Source: PVC group bacterium (lineage in GTDB: Bacteria > Verrucomicrobiota > Kiritimatiellia > CAIKKV01 > PXCX01). From it: DNA of 7,223 nucleotides. Shown here piece after piece: positions 1 through 5,657 of the stretch. Location of the stretch: assembly GCA_003565195.1 (NCBI GenBank), contig PXCX01000306.1, forward strand, positions 1 through 7,223, in the 5' to 3' direction. The notes beneath the pieces are model-generated. The model did no database searches and was not told the DNA's origin. It saw only the letters and a program-made list of their open reading frames with translations. The stretch's first letter is position 1. The number at the start of each line of letters is the position of its first letter. A program made the position numbers and the translations under genes.

Positions 1-426
1 ATACATGAAATGATCGGGAAACTCGGGGCGGACAAAGTTACCGTGGCTATAGACGCGGCAGGCAACGCGGAGATGCCGTCCGGGTACGAAGTGTATATCG
101 ACGGCGGCCGTACTGCTACCGGCGCTGACGCCGTCGAATGGGCACGCCGCGTTGATGGCTTTGGATGTAATCTGATATTGCCCACCAGCAAATCGACGGA
201 CGGCGCTAAAACCGGCTATGATCTGCCGTTGATATCGAAATTGAAGCAAGCGGTTCGCGCAGAAATTGTCGCGTCGGGTGGCGCCGGTACGCTGGAACAT
301 TTTTACCAGGCGGTCGAGGCCGGTGCAACCGTGCTGTTGGCCGCATCCGTGTTCCACTTCAATATCATCCCGATACCTGAGTTGAAACGATACTTGCGTG
401 ATCGCGGGGTTGCGGTGTCGGCATAA
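1..426 (+). CDS. hisF: HisF, imidazole glycerol phosphate synthase cyclase subunit (3' part)
   Basis: This is the C-terminal part of HisF. With HisH, HisF converts PRFAR and glutamine-derived ammonia into imidazole glycerol phosphate and AICAR in cytoplasmic histidine biosynthesis. The frame is open from the first base (I-H-E-M...), so the gene begins outside the window; about 141 of the usual roughly 250 residues are present. Visible TIM-barrel signatures, in order: KVTVAIDA, whose Asp matches the second catalytic aspartate (D130 in Thermotoga); GYEVYIDGGR followed by TG.DAVEWA; TSKSTDGAKTGYDLPL, the phosphate-binding loop with its DG.K.GYD core; IVASGGAGTLEHF; and the typical ending LAASVFHF..IPIPELKRYL. 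The motif IDGGR replaces the more common THGGR, and LPTSK the common LLTS, both within normal family variation. The FHF...IPELKRYL ending argues for a histidine-pathway HisF over the HisF2 paralogues of surface-sugar loci. TAA stop at 424-426. No other his gene is in view. Confidence 0.95.
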   Translation: MHEMIGKLGADKVTVAIDAAGNAEMPSGYEVYIDGGRTATGADAVEWARRVDGFGCNLILPTSKSTDGAKTGYDLPLISKLKQAVRAEIVASGGAGTLEHFYQAVEAGATVLLAASVFHFNIIPIPELKRYLRDRGVAVSA

Positions 427-435
427 CTCGCTGGC

Positions 436-463
436 TTGACGCCCGGACCGCTTTTGATAAGAT
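436..463 (+). promoter_or_regulatory. Candidate extended -10 promoter for the sigma-54 activator gene
   Basis: The hisF to activator gap contains TTGACG (436-441), a 16-nt spacer and TAAGAT (458-463). A TG dinucleotide at 455-456, one base before the -10 hexamer, gives an extended -10 element. The -35 matches consensus at 5 of 6 positions and the -10 at 4 of 6. It lies 9 nt past the hisF stop, so the downstream gene could be transcribed independently of hisF. This is a motif match only. Confidence 0.5.
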
Positions 464-519
464 CAGCCGCGTTATGACAATCAGGATGCGCGGTAGGCGG
501 TGTTACATCGGAGCAGACA

Positions 520-1521
520 ATGGCGGATAAAAATAAACATACAATTAAGAAACCCGACAATATGCTGGGCGAATCGCCGGCAATGCATCAATTGTTCGAT
601 GAAATCCGCAAAATAGCGGCCGTACCGACCACGGTTCTGATTCAAGGCGAGAGCGGAACCGGCAAGGAACTGGTGGCGCGCGCGCTGCACGAAAACGGTC
701 CCCGATGCGATCAACCGTTTATGGTATTTAACTGTTCCGCGATTCCCGATACCCTGTTCGAGTCGGAAATGTTCGGCCATCATCGGGGCGCCTTTACCGG
801 GGCGGTGTCCCAACAAGCCGGTTTCGTTGCAGCGGCTGACGGCGGCACATTGTTTCTTGATGAAATAAGCGAATTGTCGCTGGGTTCCCAAGCCAAAATC
901 CTGCGGCTAATGGAACAGAAAACTTATCAATCGCTGGGCAAAGCCAACGAAAAACATGCCGATGTCCGGTTGCTGGCGGCAACCAACCAACCTTTGGAGT
1001 CGTTGATAGATCAGGAACGTTTCCGCGCCGATCTTTATTATCGGCTAAATGCCTGCCGGATCGATATCCCGCCGTTACGGGAACGGCGCGAAGATATCCC
1101 GTTGCTGGCGCGCTATTTCGCGCGGCGTGCCGCCGTCGAGATGGGAAAACGGGTGACGGGTGTCGATGATCATGCCGTGCAGATATTGTCAGGTTATTCG
1201 TTTCCCGGGAATGTACGTGAGTTGCGTAATATGGTGGAGTGTGCCGTAATCCATTGCGAACATGACGGGTTGTTGCGTAACGACGATTTTCTGGAATCCT
1301 GTCGCAGTCGCCGGATGGGCTTCAAAAACGAGGCCAACAAACCGGTTTCGGATACGGTGGCGGCATGGCCGCTGGATACCTTTGATTTTCAAGAAGTTGA
1401 AAAACGTTTATACAAAGCCGCGCTGGCTCGCAGCGACGGCAATATCAGTGCCGCGGCGCGGTTGCTCGGCCTTGACCGCTCACGCTTGCGGCGACGGCTC
1501 AAGGCCCTGGCGATCGCCTGA
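520..1521 (+). CDS. Sigma-54-dependent transcriptional activator, sensorless (AAA+ core plus Fis-type HTH)
   Basis: This is a bacterial enhancer-binding protein that would use ATP hydrolysis to remodel RNA polymerase-sigma54 at -24/-12 promoters. The 333-residue protein has almost nothing before the core (about 16 residues), then: Walker A GESGTGKE (43-50), the sigma54-contacting GAFTGA loop (90-95), Walker B GGTLFLDEI (109-116), sensor I LLAATN (151-156), the arginine-finger stretch FRADLYYRL (168-176) and sensor II region PGNVREL (229-235). A linker leads to a Fis-like helix-turn-helix at the C-terminus (about 308-330, NISAAARLLGLDRSRLRRRL). All motifs needed for activity are intact. There is no receiver, GAF or PAS domain, so the protein resembles PspF in architecture and is probably controlled by a partner protein or by its level. 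The ATG at 520 is supported by GGAG at 510-513. Its gene converges on the radical SAM gene with 7 nt between stop codons. Its target promoters are unknown; I saw no clear -24/-12 element in the window. Confidence 0.93.
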   Translation: MADKNKHTIKKPDNMLGESPAMHQLFDEIRKIAAVPTTVLIQGESGTGKELVARALHENGPRCDQPFMVFNCSAIPDTLFESEMFGHHRGAFTGAVSQQAGFVAAADGGTLFLDEISELSLGSQAKILRLMEQKTYQSLGKANEKHADVRLLAATNQPLESLIDQERFRADLYYRLNACRIDIPPLRERREDIPLLARYFARRAAVEMGKRVTGVDDHAVQILSGYSFPGNVRELRNMVECAVIHCEHDGLLRNDDFLESCRSRRMGFKNEANKPVSDTVAAWPLDTFDFQEVEKRLYKAALARSDGNISAAARLLGLDRSRLRRRLKALAIA

Positions 1522-1528
1522 ATCCGGC

Positions 1529-2611
1529 TTACGCCAGAATTTGTTTGGATGGCAGGCCGGCAATATCGGCGGCATAACGCGGTAGCGCCAGACCGCTCAA
1601 CGATGCGCGCAGTTGCCGGTAAAGTGCGCGGCCGCGGCGTGGCGATACACGAAAATGGGCGGTTCCCCTCACTGGATCAGCATCAAACAGATAGTATGGC
1701 CGGACCATGATCTGGAATAATTCTTCGCACAATAATTGAAGAACAGGTAATTGGTCGTTGACGCCGCGTAACAGTACGGTTTGATTCGAACATGGGATGC
1801 CGGCCCGCAACAAACGATCGCATGCGGTTGCGGCCTGATGGGTGATTTCGCGGGGATGATTGAAATGGGTATTGATCCAAAGCGGACGCCGCCGCGAGAG
1901 CATCCGGCATAAACCGCTGTCGACGCGCATCGGCAGGCTTACCGGTACCCGGGTTCCGATCCTGATTACGCCAACATGCGGAATCGCGCGGAAAGTATCG
2001 ATCACATGAGCCAGATCCGGCGTTTCCATCAGGAACGGATCTCCGCCCGAAAGGATCACCTCATGAATAGTCGGTCTGCTATCGATATACGCCACGGCAG
2101 CGCTTAGCCGGTTGGTCAAGCGACGGGATTTGCCGGTCATCACGGACCACGTGTTCTTGCGGGTACAATGGCGGCAACGGACCGCACACTCGTTATGCAC
2201 AAGGAAAACGACTCGGTTCGCATAGCGATGGATCACACCGGCATCGGCTGAATGCGTCACTTCGTCGAACGGATCAAGGGTATTGCGGCGTGTATCGGCA
2301 AGTTCCGCGGCAAGCGGGACACACTGGCGCCGTATCGGGTCGTTCGGATCGCGCGGATCCATCAATCCAAAATAATACGGGGTAATCCGCAACGGATACC
2401 GTTGCGCCACCGCCTCCAGAAATGCACGCTGGTGCGGCGCCAAATTGATGCGGTCGGCCAATTCGACGGGACAGGTAATGCTGTCCCGCAACTGACGGTG
2501 CCATGCGGTTTGCGCCGTTTTTGCTTTCGAAGCTTCAGCGCGTGATTCTGGAACGGGTGCCATGGAGTCGGATCTATTATGTTCGATCAAGTGTTTAGCA
2601 AGTGCCTTCAT
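1529..2611 (-). CDS. KamA-family radical SAM protein (lysine 2,3-aminomutase-like, short form)
   Basis: This is a radical SAM/PLP aminomutase of the KamA/EpmB family, which moves the alpha-amino group of lysine to the beta position, either on free lysine or for EF-P modification. Of 360 residues, the cluster motif is C142-A-V-R-C146-R-H-C149 (CxxxCxxC), followed by SGGDP (188-192), RIGTR.PV (217-224), NTHFNHP (247-253) and NQTVLLRGVND (276-286), all strongly KamA-like. Compared with the Clostridium lysine aminomutase from memory, the counterparts of lysine-binding R134, D293 and D330 (R151, D312, D349) and of PLP-lysine K337 (K356) are all present. The family's DAPGGGGK is here DIAGLPSK, resembling the EpmB ending, and the protein stops four residues after the PLP lysine, so the C-terminal region of classical KamA is missing. 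The ATG at 2611 directly follows an in-frame stop, so no earlier start is possible; it overlaps the upstream gene by 17 nt and lacks a clear ribosome site, suggesting translational coupling. M17 at 2563 is an alternative start. Free lysine versus EF-P as substrate is unresolved. Confidence 0.9.
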   Translation of the reverse strand: MKALAKHLIEHNRSDSMAPVPESRAEASKAKTAQTAWHRQLRDSITCPVELADRINLAPHQRAFLEAVAQRYPLRITPYYFGLMDPRDPNDPIRRQCVPLAAELADTRRNTLDPFDEVTHSADAGVIHRYANRVVFLVHNECAVRCRHCTRKNTWSVMTGKSRRLTNRLSAAVAYIDSRPTIHEVILSGGDPFLMETPDLAHVIDTFRAIPHVGVIRIGTRVPVSLPMRVDSGLCRMLSRRRPLWINTHFNHPREITHQAATACDRLLRAGIPCSNQTVLLRGVNDQLPVLQLLCEELFQIMVRPYYLFDADPVRGTAHFRVSPRRGRALYRQLRASLSGLALPRYAADIAGLPSKQILA

Positions 2612-4082
2612 TTAATACATTTGCTTCAAAAACATGAAGCCGGGCATGGCTTTGCCAGGCATCCGGCGATAATCCCGCCTTTTGCGATAAATACGACAGG
2701 GTTTGTTCTCGCGTCCATTGCTGTTCCACTGCCACTTGAGGCAGAAAAACCGCGGTTCGCCCGTCTTTTTCCAGAATAATACCGTGCCGGCCGATAATGA
2801 TCTGTTCCGGCGATGCAACCTCATGCGGCGGGGTCAAGGCCGAGATTTCAATCGATAAATCCGGCAATTCACGCTCATGCAACGCAGGAAATCGCGGGTC
2901 ATTAAAGGCTGCGTTTAGGGCATTATGAATGACACCCTCGAAAAGCGGACGTTGTGGCATAATCTCGCCAATGCAACCGCGTAATTGATGGCCGGGAAGA
3001 TATAAACTGACGAAAACACCACGTCTTTGCCGGGTTGCCGGGGTAGGGGAATAAGCCAGCTCGGTAGGTGTCGGCAAACGCTCGTGTTTGAGATGAAATT
3101 CAATCGTCCGACGCGCCAATCGCAGTAACATGTGACGGTCGGTCGGGGAAAGATCGGAACTCTTTCCCGAGATCGAAACCGTTGCGTCTTGGCGCGGCCA
3201 ACCCGACGGCAAACTGAATGCGATCGCCATATAACTGACGCAATGCGAAAAGTCGCCGGTGATATGACCGGATGTCGTATAGACGATGCGGTGGGCTTGC
3301 GCATCCCCGGGAAGCATCTCCAGCAGAAGGGCGATCGGATCACGACCGCAAATAGTGGCGCCGGTTCGGCGACAATAATCGAGGAACCCGTCACCGTCGA
3401 GTTGCGCGATTTCGGCGAAGGCGCCGTCGTCCAAACGCCGGATATTATCGGCAATTGGTTCCCCAAACGGCTGGAACCCAAATGAGCTGCCGTAATGCGT
3501 GAAATCAGAGCTGACCACAACCAGGGTGTCTTGATCGAGCAGTGGCTGCAACGCGTGCGCGGCAGCCAAATAATTGTCGGCGTCCAGCCTGCCAACAACC
3601 AAAGGAACCAGCGAAAAATCGCCCAAGCCCCTTTGTAGCACAGGCAATTCGATTTCAATGCTGTGCTCGCCTTCGAACGCCTCGGGAAGGATCTCAAAGC
3701 ATCTCGAAGCGCCAAGTTGTTGCAGTGCACCCCGATCGATCGGCAAAGTTCCCAGCGGCGTTTCAACGGCGGCGGCGTCCGGCATCGCAATCCGCTGCGA
3801 TAACGGGATCCGGTGCGATGGCGCAAGAATGACGACCCGCTTGAATAGGCGTCCGCGAACAACGTTGACACCGTGCGCGGCAACCTTACCGGAAAAATCG
3901 TAGCCGGCATGAGGCAAAATCAGGGCGTACACATTGTCCGACGGCGGTGCCTCAGCACTCCCTAAATCGGCGTCAATTCTTTTTGATAATATTGCCGGGT
4001 TGGCATCATACCATGCGCCGGCAAATTGCGGCCGTATTTTTCGTGTCGTGCCATACTTTCCCGCAGAATCATTGCCGGTCAT
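2595..4082 (-). CDS. MEMO-AMMECR1 fusion protein (AmmeMemoRadiSam system proteins B and A joined)
   Basis: The 495-residue protein joins two conserved families of uncertain chemistry. Residues about 15-295 are a MEMO domain, related in fold to the LigB extradiol dioxygenases: PHAGYDFSG (57-65), APSH (87-90), HSIEIELP (140-147), SSDFTHYG (191-198) and TICGRDPI (243-250). H58, H90 and H196 correspond to human MEMO1 H49, H81 and H192, so a metal-binding pocket is likely. Residues about 315-492 are an AMMECR1 domain with the signature LRGCIG (367-372), then NDPRFPAL, ISALTPP (413-419) and LPQVAVEQ (447-454). A linker of roughly 20 residues joins the domains. No signal peptide or membrane segment is visible, so it should be cytoplasmic. 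The ATG at 4082 has a good GGGAG 6 nt upstream (4089-4093, minus strand). It is the first gene of an operon with the radical SAM gene. Domain assignment is secure; the reaction performed is not known to me. Confidence 0.93.
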   Translation of the reverse strand: MTGNDSAGKYGTTRKIRPQFAGAWYDANPAILSKRIDADLGSAEAPPSDNVYALILPHAGYDFSGKVAAHGVNVVRGRLFKRVVILAPSHRIPLSQRIAMPDAAAVETPLGTLPIDRGALQQLGASRCFEILPEAFEGEHSIEIELPVLQRGLGDFSLVPLVVGRLDADNYLAAAHALQPLLDQDTLVVVSSDFTHYGSSFGFQPFGEPIADNIRRLDDGAFAEIAQLDGDGFLDYCRRTGATICGRDPIALLLEMLPGDAQAHRIVYTTSGHITGDFSHCVSYMAIAFSLPSGWPRQDATVSISGKSSDLSPTDRHMLLRLARRTIEFHLKHERLPTPTELAYSPTPATRQRRGVFVSLYLPGHQLRGCIGEIMPQRPLFEGVIHNALNAAFNDPRFPALHERELPDLSIEISALTPPHEVASPEQIIIGRHGIILEKDGRTAVFLPQVAVEQQWTREQTLSYLSQKAGLSPDAWQSHARLHVFEANVLNEGTC

Positions 4083-4138
4083 CCTAAGCTCCCGAAGCTG
4101 CGAATGGCAATGGAATCATAACGTAAATTCATAAGTAA

Positions 4139-4167
4139 ACTATAGCATTCTCCAATCGAATCGTCAA
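4139..4167 (-). promoter_or_regulatory. Strong sigma-70-type promoter of the MEMO-AMMECR1 / radical SAM operon
   Basis: Read on the minus strand, TTGACG (4167-4162) is followed by exactly 17 nt and TATAGT (4144-4139). Each hexamer matches consensus at 5 of 6 positions with ideal spacing. Transcription would begin near 4132, giving a leader of about 50 nt that contains the GGGAG ribosome site of the fusion gene. No operator-like repeat overlaps it beyond a short hairpin, CGTCA/TGACG (4162-4175), at the -35 element. Confidence 0.72.
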
Positions 4168-4283
4168 CGCTGACGGATAATCAAAATCGTCCGGTATCGA
4201 CAAAACCGATTGGTTACGGAATACTGGAGAGCATGCATGAGGGTGGTTGTTTAAGCAAACCCGTTCACGGACATAAAAGCACA

Positions 4284-5150
4284 TTATGGCCATTCGAGAC
4301 GGTATAGCTGTTTCCATTTCTTGCCGGTAACCCATACGGCGTTTTCGGACGGATCGTAGGCAATGCCATTAAGGACATCCTGGTCGGGGTGCGTGTCGTC
4401 GGTCGGCGGCAGATGGCGCAGATCGAGGAAACCGGTCACGCGTCCATTATCGGGTGCAAAGCGCACGATCCATCGCGTTGGAAAAATATTGGCCCAGAGT
4501 TCCCCTTCGATCCAGGCCATCTCGTTGAGCCCCTCGACCGGACCGGCGGAACTGCGTACCTGAAAACGGCGGATTTCCGTGAAATCCTTAGGGTTCATTA
4601 CCCGAATGGTGTCGCTGCCATCGCTCATGTAGAGATGGGTGCCGTCCCCGGCAAGCCCCCAACCTTCGCCGCTGTAGGATAGAAGATCGATTTGTTCGAA
4701 GGTTTCGCGATCGTATACGAAACAGACCTGTTCTTTCCACGTAAGCTGGTAGAGGCGGCCATCATGCAAGGCGAGACCTTCCCCGAAGTAGCGTGCGTCG
4801 AGTCGCACACGGCGCAGGACGTCGCCGGTAGCGCGATCGACTTCGCGCAGTTCCGACTGGCCGTACAAGCCCGTACTTTCCAGCCAGCGGTCGCCGTCGA
4901 TCAACAATCCCTGGGTGAAGGCATTCGTATCATGCGGGGCACGGTCCAAAATCCGGGGCTGGTGGACTGGCTCGGGCGGCAGATTGGACAGCGGTTGCGG
5001 ACCGCAGCTCAGTGTAGCGGTCAACAGAAGTGCGATAACCGGCAGCGCTATCGATTTATAAAAAGTCGTCAATGGCAAGCCGTGGTCGAACCGGTTGTCA
5101 AACAGTTGATTGACACCGTCATGGATGTTTGCTTGACTATCGCCATTCAC
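4284..5150 (-). CDS. Glutaminyl-peptide cyclotransferase (glutamine cyclotransferase family), likely exported lipoprotein
   Basis: This is a beta-propeller glutamine cyclotransferase of the plant/bacterial type, which turns N-terminal glutamine of peptides into pyroglutamate. Family signatures run through the 288 residues: FTQGLLIDGDRWLESTGLYG (78-97), YFGEGLALHDGRLYQLTWKE (121-140), GEGWGLAGDG..LYMSDGS (161-179), GLNEMAWIEGELWANIF (207-223) and LNGIAYDPS...VWVTGKKW (260-279). Residues about 32-48 are hydrophobic, led by K32 and followed by Cys49, which looks like an export signal with an imperfect lipobox (TLSC); proline-rich sequence follows. The 5' end is uncertain. The longest frame starts at GTG 5150 but puts about 30 hydrophilic residues before the signal. 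TTG codons at 5072 or 5078 would give a textbook signal peptide. None of these has a visible ribosome site. The gene lies 79 nt downstream of tRNA-Phe on the same strand. Native substrates are unknown. Confidence 0.9.
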   Translation of the reverse strand: MNGDSQANIHDGVNQLFDNRFDHGLPLTTFYKSIALPVIALLLTATLSCGPQPLSNLPPEPVHQPRILDRAPHDTNAFTQGLLIDGDRWLESTGLYGQSELREVDRATGDVLRRVRLDARYFGEGLALHDGRLYQLTWKEQVCFVYDRETFEQIDLLSYSGEGWGLAGDGTHLYMSDGSDTIRVMNPKDFTEIRRFQVRSSAGPVEGLNEMAWIEGELWANIFPTRWIVRFAPDNGRVTGFLDLRHLPPTDDTHPDQDVLNGIAYDPSENAVWVTGKKWKQLYRLEWP

Positions 5151-5158
5151 GGATGGCG
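5141..5158 (-). repeat. Inverted repeat around the GTG start codon of the cyclotransferase frame
   Basis: CGCCAT (5158-5153, minus strand) pairs perfectly with ATGGCG (5146-5141), leaving a 6-nt loop, CCGTGA, that contains the GTG at 5150-5148. In RNA this is a stable 6-bp hairpin. It either presents or masks the GTG, or it means that the true start lies further downstream. No T-run follows, so it is not a terminator. Confidence 0.5.
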
Positions 5159-5162
5159 AAAA

Positions 5163-5206
5163 CCGCGTAATTCAATGATTGAATGGCTTTTCAGGGTTTA
5201 ACGCGG
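5163..5206 (-). terminator. Nested inverted repeats, candidate intrinsic terminator of tRNA-Phe
   Basis: On the minus strand CCGCGT (5206-5201) pairs with ACGCGG (5168-5163), directly followed by TTTT (5162-5159). Between the arms sits a perfect 7-bp palindrome with one central base, ATTCAAT-C-ATTGAAT (5184-5170), which can form a 6-bp hairpin with a 3-nt loop. GC arms followed by T4, 24 nt beyond the tRNA CCA, suit termination of the tRNA transcript. The unpaired stretch of 16 nt on one side weakens the case. The palindrome could equally be an operator for the cyclotransferase gene. Confidence 0.35.
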
Positions 5207-5229
5207 AATTATGGCCTGAGATTTTTAAT

Positions 5230-5305
5230 TGGTGGCGAGACCCGGAATCGAACCGGGGACACGCGGATTTTCAGTCCACTGCTCTACCAACTGAGCTATC
5301 TCGCC
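5230..5305 (-). tRNA. tRNA-Phe (anticodon GAA)
   Basis: A 76-nt cloverleaf reads on the minus strand from 5305 to 5230. The acceptor arm GGCGAGA (5305-5299) pairs with TCTCGCC (5240-5234); the discriminator is A and CCA is encoded (5232-5230). The D-arm carries AGCTCAGTTGGTAGAGC. The anticodon arm is GTGGA / TCCGC with loop CTGAAAA, placing GAA at 5272-5270. The T-arm has GGTTCGATTCC. The anticodon stem contains one U-G wobble. This is an ordinary, functional-looking phenylalanine tRNA with its own promoter upstream. I see no second copy of its 3' end in the window, so there is no sign of an integrated element here. Confidence 0.98.
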
Positions 5306-5323
5306 ATCAAGAAGAAAGAAAGT

Positions 5324-5351
5324 ATGATAAGGAATATTGCGAAAAAGTCAA
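5324..5351 (-). promoter_or_regulatory. Promoter of tRNA-Phe
   Basis: On the minus strand TTGACT (5351-5346), a 16-nt spacer and TATCAT (5329-5324) match the sigma-70 consensus at 5 of 6 positions each. The -10 ends 18 nt before the tRNA 5' end at 5305, leaving a leader of about 11 nt for RNase P to remove. Its position suits a stable RNA promoter. Confidence 0.7.
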
Positions 5352-5390
5352 GTCGAGCGAAATTTGCAATGCTGACTGAACTTCTTTAAA

Positions 5391-5645
5391 ATGATTAACC
5401 CTATGATGTTATCAAACGGTTTCCCATGGAAATGGATTGCAATCGGCATCCTTTTGCTGTTGGTCTTATGTGTGGTGCAACGGCGCGCTGACCGGTTGCG
5501 GCGGTCAGAGAATGTCTTGCAGACGAGTTTAGCCTCTTTTTTCGCGGCGAATATCAGATTTATCGGGGTCACGGGAGACCAAATATTATGTCCTTGTTTT
5601 CAGTGGTCTAGCATGTTCTCTCAAGCAAGACCCCCTGAACCGTGA
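5391..5645 (+). CDS. Doubtful small open frame with one predicted membrane segment
   Basis: I do not recognise this 84-residue frame. Its N-terminal half contains WIAIGILLLLVLCVV (15-29), a good membrane segment, followed by a basic stretch, QRRADRLRRS (30-39), which would lie in the cytoplasm. The C-terminal half is nondescript and contains CPCFQW. No ribosome site precedes ATG 5391 or the later ATGs at 5403 and 5406. A weak promoter-like pair, TTGCAA (5364-5369) and TAAAAT (5387-5392) with a 17-nt spacer, overlaps the first ATG, so a start at 5403 or 5406 would fit better. It is the only plus-strand gene candidate among minus-strand neighbours. It may be a chance frame or a gene remnant. 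Confidence 0.22.
   Translation: MINPMMLSNGFPWKWIAIGILLLLVLCVVQRRADRLRRSENVLQTSLASFFAANIRFIGVTGDQILCPCFQWSSMFSQARPPEP
5488..5508. repeat. Perfect 7-bp GC-rich inverted repeat
   Basis: CTGACCG (5488-5494) and CGGTCAG (5502-5508) are exact reverse complements separated by 7 nt. The stem would be stable in RNA from either strand. No T-run follows in either direction, so it is not a classical terminator. It could be an operator-type dyad or an RNA structure. Confidence 0.45.
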
Positions 5646-5657
5646 ACCGTATTGTCC

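Larger units (their letters stand above)
5352..5657. other. Stretch without a secure gene between the tRNA promoter and the phosphoesterase
   Basis: This roughly 300-nt stretch holds no recognisable conserved gene. What can be seen: a weak plus-strand frame with one membrane-like segment (listed separately); a perfect 7-bp inverted repeat at 5488-5508; a longer imperfect hairpin, GGTCT..GC / GC..AGACC, at 5605-5632; and a tandem 7-mer, GAACCGT twice, at 5637-5650. The hairpin at 5605-5632 lies 26 nt past the phosphoesterase stop and could stabilise the 3' end of that transcript, but no T-run follows it on either strand. The left part is visibly AT-rich compared with the flanking genes. Confidence 0.5.

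Noticed and set aside
427..450. TGGCTTGACGCCCGG near the hisF end as a -24/-12 sigma-54 promoter
   Set aside because: The GG is not followed by GC at the required 10-nt spacing; the site fits a sigma-70-type promoter better.
481..982. Minus-strand frames opposite the start of the sigma-54 activator
   Set aside because: The plus-strand frame carries all AAA+ motifs; the opposite frames show no motif and no ribosome site.
1507..1537. Hairpin CTGGCG / CGCCAG spanning both convergent stop codons, a possible shared terminator
   Set aside because: The stem is only 6 bp, the loop is 19 nt, and no proper T-run follows on either strand; the arms fall within coding sequence.
1510..3227. Two copies of GCGATCGC (1510-1517 and 3220-3227), resembling the cyanobacterial HIP1 palindrome
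   Set aside because: Two copies in 7 kb, both in coding sequence, is not the density of HIP1-bearing genomes and fits codon choice.
3132..3903. Several plus-strand frames of 96-117 codons opposite the MEMO domain
   Set aside because: They are antisense shadows of a well-supported gene, rich in Arg and Pro, with no family resemblance.
4129..4335. Minus-strand frame of 68 codons between the fusion gene and the cyclotransferase gene
   Set aside because: It overlaps the end of the cyclotransferase gene in another frame and runs through the operon promoter; no ribosome site or recognisable motif.
5230..5305. tRNA-Phe as an attachment site for an integrated element
   Set aside because: No integrase gene and no duplicate of the tRNA 3' end occur in the window, and the flanking genes look chromosomal.
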